DNA from: Cytobacillus oceanisediminis
GTDB lineage: Bacteria > Bacillota > Bacilli > Bacillales > Cytobacillaceae
NCBI RefSeq assembly: GCF_022811925.1
Contig: NZ_CP065511.1
Location: forward strand, 2,845,501-2,909,500
Length of the DNA: 64,000 nucleotides
Reading direction: 5' to 3'
The translations under genes were made by a program, and so were the position numbers. The notes below the pieces were generated by a model. The model was not told where the DNA came from and ran no database searches. It saw nothing but the letters and a program-made list of their open reading frames with translations. Shown here one piece after another: positions 50,219 through 58,597 of this stretch (positions are counted from its first letter, which is position 1; the number at the start of each line of letters is the position of its first letter).

Positions 50219-50258
50219 CAAAAGGCAGCCCCATTCTTTCGAACAGGCTGCCTTTTTT
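50219..50258. terminator. terminator after the IDEAL-domain gene
   Basis: AAAGGCAGCC pairs with GGCTGCCTTT; T-rich ends on both strands allow bidirectional use. Confidence 0.8.
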
Positions 50259-50279
50259 ACATTATTAATTGTGGGCTTT

Positions 50280-50471
50280 CTAAGAAATCTTCTTTAATTC
50301 ATCTGTTAGGCGGATGAATTCTTCTTTGTTTCGGCTAGTCAGAGCTTCATCAATTTTTTCGCGAATCTTTTCTTTTCGGTATTCCTTAAGAGCTTGATTT
50401 AGGACTTGTTCTGCTAACAATGACACGTTTTCCTCAGACTGTTCCGGCGAGTTAAGTAGACGTTTTTCCAT
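50280..50471 (-). CDS. IDEAL-domain protein, 63 aa
   Basis: A 63-residue acidic and basic helical protein. The C-terminal IDEALTSRNKEEFIRLTDEL is the IDEAL motif, named for its sequence, seen in small Bacillus proteins and in ComK- or Fur-linked regulators. It is all helix, without membrane segment. AAGGGG lies eleven bases upstream of the ATG. It stands alone between the repeat block and the eut operon. The function of stand-alone IDEAL proteins is not established. Confidence 0.8.
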   Translation of the reverse strand: MEKRLLNSPEQSEENVSLLAEQVLNQALKEYRKEKIREKIDEALTSRNKEEFIRLTDELKKIS

Positions 50472-50619
50472 TTAAAATCAACCCCTTGACCTTTTTTCTA
50501 TTGTAACAGAAGTTTTCAGATTATTCAAATCATTATTTGCTGGAAATTTTATCAGCAGCTGCTAAGCGTGTTACATACAATGTACCCGGTAAGTGAACAG
50601 TTTAAACAAAAACAAAGAA

Positions 50620-50657
50620 GCTGACTCATGAGAAAAATAATTTCCTCACAAGTCAGC
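50620..50657 (-). terminator. terminator of the eut operon
   Basis: GCTGACT/AGTCAGC with an inner TGAG/CTCA pair; CTTCTTTGTTTTTG follows on the minus strand. Confidence 0.75.
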
Positions 50658-50661
50658 CCCC

Positions 50662-51612
50662 TTATGCTTTGGCTGTTTCAAGTATGCTCATTACATTTTG
50701 TACAGACTTAACAGATTGATCAAGTGCTTTTTTCTCATCGGCAGTCAATGGAATTTCAATGACACTTTCTATTCCATTTCCGCCAAGGATTGTAGGAACT
50801 CCCAGGTAGATGTTACTGTATCCATACTCACCTTCCAAATAGGCAATTGAAGGCAGGATTCGTTTTTTATCTTTTAGAATCGCTTCAGCCATCTCAACCA
50901 TTGAAGCTGCAGGGGCATAATAGGCACTTCCCTGGCCAAGCAGATTTACAATTTCTCCTCCGCCTTTTCTGGTTCTTTCCACAATCGCTTCAATTCGGTC
51001 GGCAGGGAGAATTTTCTCCAGCGGAATGCCGCCAGCATATGAATATCTGACCAGCGGAACCATATCATCTCCATGCCCGCCCAGGACAAAACCTGAAATA
51101 TCTTCAATGGAGACTCCCAGCTCTTGAGCCACAAACGCATTAAATCGGGCTGTATCCAATACTCCCGATTGGCCGATTACCCTATTTTTCGGAAAACCAG
51201 TAGTTTTATAGCAGACATAGGTCATGGCATCGACAGGATTGCTTAATACAATGATATAGCTTTCCGGGGCGTATGTTTTTATATTTTGAGAAACTTCTAT
51301 CATAATCTTTTCATTTACAGCGACAAGATCGTCCCGGCTCATTCCGGGTTTTCTTGGCATTCCTGCCGTAATCAATACTATATCTGCATCTTGAATGTCT
51401 TCATAGCTTGAAGTGCCGGTAATGCTGGCATTGAAGCGCTGAACCGGTCCAGCTTCAAGCATATCAAGGGCCTTGCCTTTTGTTGGGTTCGTCTGTGAAG
51501 GTATGTCTACTAAGATTATGTCTCCTAATTCTTTTTGGGCCAGCATCAATGCTGCTGTCGCACCCGTAAAGCCTGACCCGATAACGGCAATCTTTCTTCT
51601 CTTAAAAGTCAT
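50662..51612 (-). CDS. mdh: malate dehydrogenase (lactate/malate family) in the eut operon
   Basis: A 316-aa NAD-dependent enzyme close to B. subtilis Mdh. NAD-binding [18 protein letters not shown], the substrate loop [16 protein letters not shown] with the Arg that selects malate (lactate enzymes have Gln there), [11 protein letters not shown] and the catalytic His in [17 protein letters not shown] are present. Bacilli normally carry mdh after citZ-icd, so this seems an additional copy. It follows a microcompartment shell gene by 36 bases, with GGAGGA, and has no own terminator before it. It may help recycle NADH made by EutE. Confidence 0.85.
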   Translation of the reverse strand: MTFKRRKIAVIGSGFTGATAALMLAQKELGDIILVDIPSQTNPTKGKALDMLEAGPVQRFNASITGTSSYEDIQDADIVLITAGMPRKPGMSRDDLVAVNEKIMIEVSQNIKTYAPESYIIVLSNPVDAMTYVCYKTTGFPKNRVIGQSGVLDTARFNAFVAQELGVSIEDISGFVLGGHGDDMVPLVRYSYAGGIPLEKILPADRIEAIVERTRKGGGEIVNLLGQGSAYYAPAASMVEMAEAILKDKKRILPSIAYLEGEYGYSNIYLGVPTILGGNGIESVIEIPLTADEKKALDQSVKSVQNVMSILETAKA

Positions 51613-51648
51613 GGCTGTTCCTCCATTTCATCATACTAGTGGAGTACT

Positions 51649-52035
51649 CTATTTATCTTCAACGCTATCTGGTTCCGCCGCAGATATCTGTTTCTTTTTG
51701 CTTCCTCCCTTTTTTACGGGGGGTGATTCAGGAGCTGGTTCTTGTTTCATTTCCTTTGGTTTCCTGTCATCCAATAAAGCTTTCTTGATATCTTCATCAG
51801 GATGAGGTATTACATGAGCTGACACGAGTTCACCCACTCTGGCAGCCGCTTCCTTACCTGCATCCACAGCAGCCTGAACAGCACTTACATCCCCCTGAAC
51901 CAAAACCGTTACTAAGGCGGCGTCCACTTTTTCCTGCTTCACCAAAGTAACATCGGCTGCTTTCAGCATGGCATCTGCTGCTTCAATGGACCCAATCAGC
52001 CCTCTTGTTTCAATCATGCCAAGTGCTCTTGCCAT
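51649..52035 (-). CDS. BMC-H shell protein with charged C-terminal tail
   Basis: A 128-aa microcompartment shell protein. Residues 1-90 are a standard BMC fold (ALGMIETRGLIGSIEAADAM, VTVLVQGDVSAVQAAVDAG), close to EutM. The last 40 are Lys/Glu/Pro-rich and probably disordered (KPKEMKQEPAPESPP, KKGGSKKKQ). Such tails occur in EutK- and PduK-like minor shell proteins and may bind cargo or nucleic acid on the inner side. It starts one base after eutN ends. Confidence 0.88.
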   Translation of the reverse strand: MARALGMIETRGLIGSIEAADAMLKAADVTLVKQEKVDAALVTVLVQGDVSAVQAAVDAGKEAAARVGELVSAHVIPHPDEDIKKALLDDRKPKEMKQEPAPESPPVKKGGSKKKQISAAEPDSVEDK

Positions 52036-52036
52036 A

Positions 52037-52309
52037 CTATCTCACCTCTTTCTTTTCAACATCAATAGAATCGATAATTCCAATAATCAATGCATCAATG
52101 GGCAATCTTATATCCCCGGACATGTTTGAAGCCGAACTTCCACGCGTAACGAGAACTTGATCACCAACTCCTGCCCCAATACGGTCAACCGCAACGAATG
52201 TTTTTTTTGCTGAAATTCCATGAGGCTCGACAACCAAAAATTTCAGGCCAGTTAAATCATCCTCTTTTCTTGTGGCCCATAAATTGCCGATTACCGTTCC
52301 CATTTCCAT
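52037..52309 (-). CDS. eutN: EutN-type pentameric BMC vertex protein
   Basis: A 90-aa EutN/CcmL family protein. MGTVIGNLWATRKEDDLTGLKFLVV is the usual opening, and DRIGAGVGDQVLVTRGSSA the central turn. It forms pentamers closing the vertices of the shell. Overlaps the end of the upstream eut gene by 19 bases. Confidence 0.93.
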   Translation of the reverse strand: MEMGTVIGNLWATRKEDDLTGLKFLVVEPHGISAKKTFVAVDRIGAGVGDQVLVTRGSSASNMSGDIRLPIDALIIGIIDSIDVEKKEVR

Positions 52310-52965
52310 GTGTTTTCAGCCCCTTTTGAATCCATTACAACAATGCTTTTTCCCAATTCCCGTGCTGTATCACGTGCTAAAGGTGTTATAATGGTCTGTT
52401 GATTTGCGAGGATTTCATTCATTTTGCATTCTTGAACATCTCTTTGTGTAATCAGCTTCTTTGAGTCTGGCTGACCTGCATTAATAGGCTTTGGAGCTGC
52501 AAATTCCTCCAGGCTATTGATTTCAACCCCGAACTTTAACAGCTTTTCCTTATACTCCATTAAACTTGAAAAATACTCCCCGTTTGTTTTTTTCTCTCCA
52601 TTCAGGAATTTATATAGATTTGTTTTCGGAATTAAGGTAACAGGGACATAATCAATAATACAGGCTGAGAGTAGCTCGCTTTCCGGTGTATCGCAAATGC
52701 CCAGTGCCCCTTTGACAAACAAATCTTGGGAAGCATCAAGAAAAATAACCTTCATAACAGTATGCAGCTGAGCTTCTTCACTAAAGTCATAAGGAAGGAC
52801 ATTCCAGTTTTTCTTTAACACTTCTAATATATTTATATCGACTCTCTTTAAATCCCCGACTGCGAGGATATTATGTTTAGTTGCAGAATTTGGAGCAGAC
52901 TTGGCACCTAATAAATTTCTCACTACTTCTTCAACTATTTTCTCAATTAACTGCCGGTCAATCAT
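52291..52965 (-). CDS. ethanolamine utilisation protein of unknown role (eut_hyp type)
   Basis: A 224-aa protein of the poorly characterised eut-associated family found in Firmicute eut and related operons. It starts with an amphipathic helix (RQLIEKIVEEVVRNLLGA), of the kind that directs proteins into microcompartments. A Rossmann-like part follows (KVIFLDASQDLFVKGALGI, LLSACIIDYVPVTLI). The C-terminus (ITPLARDTARELGKSIVV) resembles the end of cobalamin adenosyltransferase-linked proteins. It overlaps pduL by four bases. Possible relation to cofactor recycling is only a guess. Confidence 0.75.
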   Translation of the reverse strand: MIDRQLIEKIVEEVVRNLLGAKSAPNSATKHNILAVGDLKRVDINILEVLKKNWNVLPYDFSEEAQLHTVMKVIFLDASQDLFVKGALGICDTPESELLSACIIDYVPVTLIPKTNLYKFLNGEKKTNGEYFSSLMEYKEKLLKFGVEINSLEEFAAPKPINAGQPDSKKLITQRDVQECKMNEILANQQTIITPLARDTARELGKSIVVMDSKGAENTWKWER

Positions 52966-53615
52966 AAGCGTTCCTCTTGCCTTATTAACCTGCCGGCCGT
53001 TTTTCCGGCAATCAGTCCTGCATTGGCTTCATCAGTATCAATATGCATTTCAAGTCTATAACGGGGTGAGATTCTAATTAACACATTTCCAAAGGATATT
53101 GGACGTTCACCCTCTGCCTCAACTTTGACATATTCCCCATTTTTCACGCCGAAAGCACTAGCATCTTCCGGAGCCATATGAATGTGTGCCTGCGCAATAA
53201 TCAGACCTTCTTTTTTATAAATGCTGCCCTTGGGTCCTATTAGAGTAACAGGCGAAGATCCTTCTATATTTCCGGATTCGCGAAGCGGAGGTTTTAACCC
53301 CAGTTTGACTGAATCTGTACGGCTGACTTCTACCTGGGTTATATGGCGCGCAGGACCAAGAATGCGCACTTTTTCAAGGCTTCCTCTTGGTCCTGCGATG
53401 GTTATGGTTTCATTAGCAGCGAATTGGCCAGGCTGAGATAAATCAGCTTTTTTGGTAAGCTGATAGCCTGTTCCAAAAAGAATCTCCAAATCACTTTGAC
53501 TTAAATGACAGTGCCGTGCAGAGACAGCCATTGGAATTGAATAATCTTTTACTGAGGAACCTTTTAGCCTTGAGACGATTTCCTCTACAATCGATTGAAT
53601 GGCTTGCTCGTTCAT
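52962..53615 (-). CDS. pduL: PduL-type phosphate acyltransferase
   Basis: A 217-aa phosphotransacylase of the PduL family, converting acetyl-CoA plus Pi to acetyl phosphate and freeing CoA inside the shell. Two beta-barrel domains carry the metal-binding His motifs ARHCHLSQSD and AQAHIHMAPEDA. The start (NEQAIQSIVEEIVSRLKG) is an encapsulation helix. It takes the place of EutD, which is not in the operon. Confidence 0.92.
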   Translation of the reverse strand: MNEQAIQSIVEEIVSRLKGSSVKDYSIPMAVSARHCHLSQSDLEILFGTGYQLTKKADLSQPGQFAANETITIAGPRGSLEKVRILGPARHITQVEVSRTDSVKLGLKPPLRESGNIEGSSPVTLIGPKGSIYKKEGLIIAQAHIHMAPEDASAFGVKNGEYVKVEAEGERPISFGNVLIRISPRYRLEMHIDTDEANAGLIAGKTAGRLIRQEERL

Positions 53616-53645
53616 GGTTTAAGCTCCTAACTTAGTAATCTTGTA

Positions 53646-53939
53646 TTAAAGCTCTACATCAATTTTTGGAAGGATGCTTTCCAATTCGTTATGAGGACGA
53701 GGAATGACATGAACAGATTTTAATTCTCCAACACGCTGTGCTGCTGCAGCTCCCGCATCAGTTGCTGCTTTGACAGCACCTACATCACCGCGCACAAGGA
53801 CCGTTACAATTCCGCCTCCTACATGCACCTTTCCAACTAAATGAACATTCGCAGCCTTCACCATGGCGTCAGCAGCTTCCACAGAAGCAACAAGCCCTTT
53901 TGTTTCAATCATTCCTAATGCAGTTAATTCTCTAGCCAT
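53646..53939 (-). CDS. eutM: EutM, major hexagonal BMC shell protein
   Basis: A 97-aa single-domain BMC-H protein ([53 protein letters not shown]). Hexamers tile the shell facets. AGGAGG precedes the ATG; located between eutE and pduL. Confidence 0.95.
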   Translation of the reverse strand: MARELTALGMIETKGLVASVEAADAMVKAANVHLVGKVHVGGGIVTVLVRGDVGAVKAATDAGAAAAQRVGELKSVHVIPRPHNELESILPKIDVEL

Positions 53940-53955
53940 TTTTATTTCCTCCTAA

Positions 53956-55494
53956 TTAGTTAGTTTGATATTTTTTCATCACTTGATTGACCATGTCGGC
54001 AATCATCTTTGCATCGACTTCGCCATCTGGCGATACTTGCTGAAGAACTTGACTAACAATATGATCAACATCCTGGCTGCCGGCATGTTCTTCTTCAGCT
54101 ATAGAAGATGATGATGCCGGTTTTGGGATGGTGACTTCATTAGTTCCATAAGCCATTCTTTTAATGTTGATCAGGTGGCGTGCTGTTACATTATCAGAGG
54201 TAATGTTGCCGCCGAATGAACCGCATCCCAGAGTCAGAGAAGGCATCAATCCGGTTGTCGCCCCAACAGCACCAATCGAGGACAGCGTGTTGACCATCAT
54301 CCTCGAAACAGGCATTACGAGAGCAAAATCCTTAGCTACTGCATCATCATTCGTATGAATTGAGAAGCTATGCCCTCTTCCGCCCAAATTGAGGAGCTGC
54401 AGGCAGATTTCTTTTGCATCCTGGCAGCTTTCCGCTGTATAAAGAGCAAAAACCGGAGATAATTTTTCAATTGAAAATGGTATGTCTTTGCCAACTCCAG
54501 TTTCTTCAGCAATTAAAACTCTTGTTTCTTCCGGAACTTGGATACTAGCCATGGCTGCGATTTTAACAGCACTTTGACCGACGATATCCGGATTCAGCTT
54601 TCCCGGTGAAGGTGAAATGACTTTTTCCAAAGCCGCCTTTTCTTGCTTATTTAAGAGATAAGCCCCATTATTTCTGAGTTCTCTCATGGTCATTTCTTTG
54701 ATGTTGCGATCGACGACAATCGATTGTTCAGTAGCGCAAATCGTTCCATTATCAAAAGATTTACTGTCAATAATCATTCTCACCGACTGGGCCACCTTAG
54801 CGGTTTTTTCAATATAGCAAGGCACATTTCCAGGTCCTACTCCATAGGCAGGCTTGCCTGAGCTATACGCAGCCCTGACCAGTCCGCCGCCGCCTGTTGC
54901 TAAAATGAGATTGATGTCGCGATGCTTCATTAATTCGTTTGTTGCACTCATTGAAGGCTTTGAGATCCATCCAATCAATCCTTCTGGTGCACCTGCCTGT
55001 ATGGCTGCTTCATTGACAATTTTTAGAGCTTCAACTGTACATCTCACTGCCCTTGGATGAGGGCTCACGACAATGGCATTTCTTGTTTTTAGAGCAATCA
55101 GCGCTTTAAAAATGGCTGTTGAAGTAGGGTTAGTCGTTGGAATGATGCCTGCAATGACACCGTAAGGATAGGCAATTTCCGTTACTTTATTTACCTGATC
55201 TTCACTTATGATGCCTACTGTCTTTTCATCTTTGATAGACTCATAGACAGCCTTGGAACCGACTTCGTTTTTAATTTTTTTGTGCTCGACTATGCCCATC
55301 CCTGTTTCCTCTACCGCCATCCGGGCAAGGTAAAGTGACTTGGCATAAGCAGCATCAGCGGCTTTTTTGACGATTTCGTCGACCTGCTCCTGCGTAAAGG
55401 CCATATACTTTAACTGCGCTTCCTTAGCCCGCTTTACAGCATTCCGCATTTCCTGCATAGATTGAAGATCATGATCAAATTGCAAGATTCCCAC
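53956..55494 (-). CDS. eutE: EutE, CoA-acylating acetaldehyde dehydrogenase
   Basis: A 512-aa acetaldehyde dehydrogenase making acetyl-CoA and NADH. The catalytic Cys is in SFDNGTICATEQSIVV; ATGGGGLVRAAYSSGKPAYG and TLGCGSFGGNITSDNVTARH are family hallmarks. After the enzyme domain, from about residue 460, is a Ser/Ala-rich linker and two helices (VDHIVSQVLQQV, MIADMVNQVMKKY), the likely encapsulation signal, at the C-terminus instead of the N-terminus. Between eutL and eutM. Confidence 0.94.
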   Translation of the reverse strand: MGILQFDHDLQSMQEMRNAVKRAKEAQLKYMAFTQEQVDEIVKKAADAAYAKSLYLARMAVEETGMGIVEHKKIKNEVGSKAVYESIKDEKTVGIISEDQVNKVTEIAYPYGVIAGIIPTTNPTSTAIFKALIALKTRNAIVVSPHPRAVRCTVEALKIVNEAAIQAGAPEGLIGWISKPSMSATNELMKHRDINLILATGGGGLVRAAYSSGKPAYGVGPGNVPCYIEKTAKVAQSVRMIIDSKSFDNGTICATEQSIVVDRNIKEMTMRELRNNGAYLLNKQEKAALEKVISPSPGKLNPDIVGQSAVKIAAMASIQVPEETRVLIAEETGVGKDIPFSIEKLSPVFALYTAESCQDAKEICLQLLNLGGRGHSFSIHTNDDAVAKDFALVMPVSRMMVNTLSSIGAVGATTGLMPSLTLGCGSFGGNITSDNVTARHLINIKRMAYGTNEVTIPKPASSSSIAEEEHAGSQDVDHIVSQVLQQVSPDGEVDAKMIADMVNQVMKKYQTN

Positions 55495-55520
55495 GCTCCT
55501 TTCAGGATATTTTGAAAGAA

Positions 55521-56174
55521 TTAGTACTTTATAGGATTCTGAGAAATTTCCATAATGGCATCCCGGAAAGCATCAGCTGCTGCCTGGCAGGCTGATTGAG
55601 AGCCGGTCAGCAGCCCTCCGCCAAAGTTGGTTTCCGAAGGCGGCCCGAAAAATTTAACCATTTCTACATCCGCTGCCTTTAGAGCAGCGTCAAGTCCATA
55701 AACGGCTTCCAATGGCGGGGCTATTAGATATGCTATAGGCTCTCCGATATTGATTCCTGCTTCCTTTGACAGATAGGACCCTGTTCTGGAAACAACATGT
55801 GCATAAATGGCATGCGCTTTTTCCTGATCAAGCGCTTCAAAATAAGCATCGGATTCAGCTGTCTGAAGTACTGCCTCCATACCGCTTTTGACTTCATCAG
55901 GAGAAGGCCCTGCAATAATTCCAATCATTTCACCTGATAATGGCCCAGAAGCATGAGCAGCGCCCGCATAAAAGGACCTGGCATAAACCACTTCGACATC
56001 AGCTCTTTTAGTAGCTTCATCGAGTGCGGTATAGCCTACGTCATCGACTGTAGAGGTGAAAATCGCCAGGCTTCGGTGATGGGGCTGAAGCTGAAACTGC
56101 TTTGCAAGCTCTTGGTCCACATTAGCTATCACCCGAACAGCCAATATATCGGCGTGAATTCGTTCTAATCCCAT
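55521..56174 (-). CDS. eutL: EutL, trimeric double-BMC shell protein
   Basis: A 217-aa tandem BMC-T protein. GLERIHADILAVRVIANVDQELA is the EutL opening; conserved TALDEATKRADVEVVYARSFYAGAAHASGPLSGE lies in the first BMC and GLDAALKAADVEMVKFFGPPSETNFGGG in the second. Trimers have a gated central pore that binds ethanolamine. Follows eutC by 12 bases. Confidence 0.95.
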   Translation of the reverse strand: MGLERIHADILAVRVIANVDQELAKQFQLQPHHRSLAIFTSTVDDVGYTALDEATKRADVEVVYARSFYAGAAHASGPLSGEMIGIIAGPSPDEVKSGMEAVLQTAESDAYFEALDQEKAHAIYAHVVSRTGSYLSKEAGINIGEPIAYLIAPPLEAVYGLDAALKAADVEMVKFFGPPSETNFGGGLLTGSQSACQAAADAFRDAIMEISQNPIKY

Positions 56175-56186
56175 TTTTTCTGCCTC

Positions 56187-57203
56187 CTACCCTTCCTTTT
56201 TCACCAGCGATACACCACTTGCTTCATACTTTATAACTTTTTGGATGACCGTCCCGAGATAGGCGCCAGCCTCTGCGGGAGGGATTCCGCCTTTATGTAT
56301 ATTGGAAATTACCATCCGGTCAGCTTCGATCGTTCCTTTTCGGGGTTCATAGCAAAGGTAGGCACTCAGTGATTCTGCACTGACCAAACCAGGACGTTCG
56401 CCAATCAGTAAAACAACTACTTTTGGCTTCAGGAGTTCTCCTACTTCATCCATAACAGCCACCCTGCCTTTTTCGATATAAAAAGGCGTCCCCATATCGA
56501 GGCCTAAACTTTTCAGGGATTGCTGAAGGGATAAATATACATCCTCTGCATTTTCTTCAATGGCACTTGAGCTCAGCCCGTCAGACAGAATGATTTGAAC
56601 AGCCGGTTCCTTTTGGCATTTAGCAAGAATGATTTTTTTTGCTTCTTCTGATAGCTTTCTGCCATAATCTGGCCTGCGGATGTACACTTCTTTTTCATTC
56701 ACCATCGTATTGACTTTAAAGAGTCCAAGACGGTTTATAAGCTCGTCATTTACATCTCCATAGACAGCATCGACTGCGGCTGCATGGTCGAAGCGGAATT
56801 TCAGCCATGTGTCTGTCTTCGGTCTTGTACCTGCTCTTCCCACACCGATTCTTGCAGGTGTTTTGCTCTTAAGTGCCTCAAGCTCAACTGGATCTGCCGG
56901 ATTATCAATGCCTGTCTTTTCTGAATAACTTTCGGTTCTATCATGACTGGCTTTATCTGTTGAGGTCATTTTAAAATCGTTTGTATTCTGATAGCTATTA
57001 ATTTTTATTAAACCGTCTGCATCCTGTTTTCCAGTCTCGATAATCTCAACCGACATCTTGGATGGTTCTTCGCTGGGTTTTGATGTATGGTTCCAAAATT
57101 TCACTCCTGCGCTGCTTTCTTGCCCTTTCACATCAGAGGTTTGCTGCGATTGAAGTTTTTCCACTACAAGGCGTGTTACTTTTTCAATCAGTTCAGGATT
57201 CAT
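56187..57203 (-). CDS. eutC: EutC, ethanolamine ammonia-lyase small subunit with long linker
   Basis: A 338-aa EutC. The catalytic part from about residue 105 has ARIGVGRAGTRPKTDTWLKFRFDHAAAVDAVY and QIILSDGLSSSAIEENA, with LIGERPGLVSAESLSAYLCY contacting cobalamin. The N-terminus has an amphipathic helix (PELIEKVTRLVVEKLQ), then some 85 polar residues of low complexity. Common EutC are about 290-300 aa with a shorter linker. EutBC splits ethanolamine to acetaldehyde and ammonia using adenosylcobalamin. Confidence 0.94.
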   Translation of the reverse strand: MNPELIEKVTRLVVEKLQSQQTSDVKGQESSAGVKFWNHTSKPSEEPSKMSVEIIETGKQDADGLIKINSYQNTNDFKMTSTDKASHDRTESYSEKTGIDNPADPVELEALKSKTPARIGVGRAGTRPKTDTWLKFRFDHAAAVDAVYGDVNDELINRLGLFKVNTMVNEKEVYIRRPDYGRKLSEEAKKIILAKCQKEPAVQIILSDGLSSSAIEENAEDVYLSLQQSLKSLGLDMGTPFYIEKGRVAVMDEVGELLKPKVVVLLIGERPGLVSAESLSAYLCYEPRKGTIEADRMVISNIHKGGIPPAEAGAYLGTVIQKVIKYEASGVSLVKKEG

Positions 57204-57215
57204 TCATTTCAACTC

Positions 57216-58580
57216 CTATCGTGAAAAAATGGTTGGATCGCCTGCGATTTTGCTCAGCCTTCCATTTTCGAAGATTCCCATTTTCTCAAGCCAATCCCTG
57301 AATATTGGAGATGGCTGCTTATTCATTGTCTGCCTAAGGGTGGCAACGTCATGATAGCTCATGGATTGGTAATTGAGCATGCAATCATCTCCCATTGGGG
57401 CAGCAATAATAAAATTCACTCCAGCTGCTGTCAGGAGTACGCCAAGGTCTTCGATATCATTTTGATCGGCCTTAATATGGTTCGTGTAGCATATATCAAC
57501 ACCCATTGGGATGCCGTGCATTTTCCCCATAAAATGGTCCTCAAGCCCAGCCCTGATGACTTGCTTATTGTTGTACAAATACTCAGGCCCAATGAAACCT
57601 ACCACTGTATTTACGATGTAAGGGTCATAATGCCGGGCAAAACCGTAATTTCTCGATTCCAGTGTCATCTGATCCATTCCAAAATGAGCTTCAGCGGAAA
57701 GCTCTGAACCTTGGCCCGTTTCAAAATATAAACGCTGTGGCCCGGTGCCGGTGCCGAGAGTTCTTGCCATATCATTTGCTTCCTCAAGTAGTGAGGCGGT
57801 AATTCCGAATGACCGGTTGGCAGCCTCTGTTCCAGCGATGCTTTGGAAGATCATATCGGCGGGTGCTCCCTGTTCAATTGCCTTCATTTGAGCTGTTACA
57901 TGCGCAAGCACACAGTTTTGTGTTGGTATTTCCCAGTCTTTAATAAAAGCATGTGTGGCATGGAGCAATCTCTTTACACTCTCAACCGAATCATCCACAG
58001 GGTTTATTCCAATCACTGCATCCCCTATGCCGTAGGATAGACCTTCTTTGAGAGAGGCGATCATGCCATCCACATTATCGGTTGGATGATTAGGCTGAAG
58101 ACGGGAAGCCAGGGTTCCTTTATATCCAATCGTTATATTGCATTTGGTTAGTATTTCGATTTTGTTTGCCGCATGAACAAGATCAAGATTGGACATGATT
58201 TTTGCGGCAGCGGCGATCATTTCACTGTTCAATCCCCTGCTGATTCGTTTTAAATCTTCACCTGTCGTGTCATCACTCAGGATATATTCACGAAGTTCAG
58301 CAACTGACCAATTTTTTATGCTCTGATAAACGGGCTCATTAACCTGGTTTTCTATAATTCTTGAAACCTCATCCTCTTCAGGAGAAAGGATAGGATATTC
58401 TCGGATATCCGCTAATGTTAAATGACTTAGTACCAATTTAGCGGCAATTCGTTCCTGAACGGTTTCCGCTGCGATTCCCGCCAGGCGGTCCCCTGATTTT
58501 TCCTCGTTCGCTTTGGCAAATAAATCTTTTAGATTTTCGAACTGATACACATTTCCTAAATGACTGGTTTGCAGCTTCAT
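57216..58580 (-). CDS. eutB: EutB, ethanolamine ammonia-lyase large subunit
   Basis: A 454-aa TIM-barrel subunit holding the substrate. Segments are KCNITIGYKGTLASRLQPNHPTDN, GIGDAVIGINPVDDSVESVK, SIAGTEAANRSFGI, YFETGQGSELSAEAHFGMDQMTLESRNYG and GVDICYTNHIKADQNDIE. Full length, intact. 17 bases after eutA and 12 before eutC. Confidence 0.96.
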   Translation of the reverse strand: MKLQTSHLGNVYQFENLKDLFAKANEEKSGDRLAGIAAETVQERIAAKLVLSHLTLADIREYPILSPEEDEVSRIIENQVNEPVYQSIKNWSVAELREYILSDDTTGEDLKRISRGLNSEMIAAAAKIMSNLDLVHAANKIEILTKCNITIGYKGTLASRLQPNHPTDNVDGMIASLKEGLSYGIGDAVIGINPVDDSVESVKRLLHATHAFIKDWEIPTQNCVLAHVTAQMKAIEQGAPADMIFQSIAGTEAANRSFGITASLLEEANDMARTLGTGTGPQRLYFETGQGSELSAEAHFGMDQMTLESRNYGFARHYDPYIVNTVVGFIGPEYLYNNKQVIRAGLEDHFMGKMHGIPMGVDICYTNHIKADQNDIEDLGVLLTAAGVNFIIAAPMGDDCMLNYQSMSYHDVATLRQTMNKQPSPIFRDWLEKMGIFENGRLSKIAGDPTIFSR

Positions 58581-58597
58581 AAATAATCCCTCCTTTC

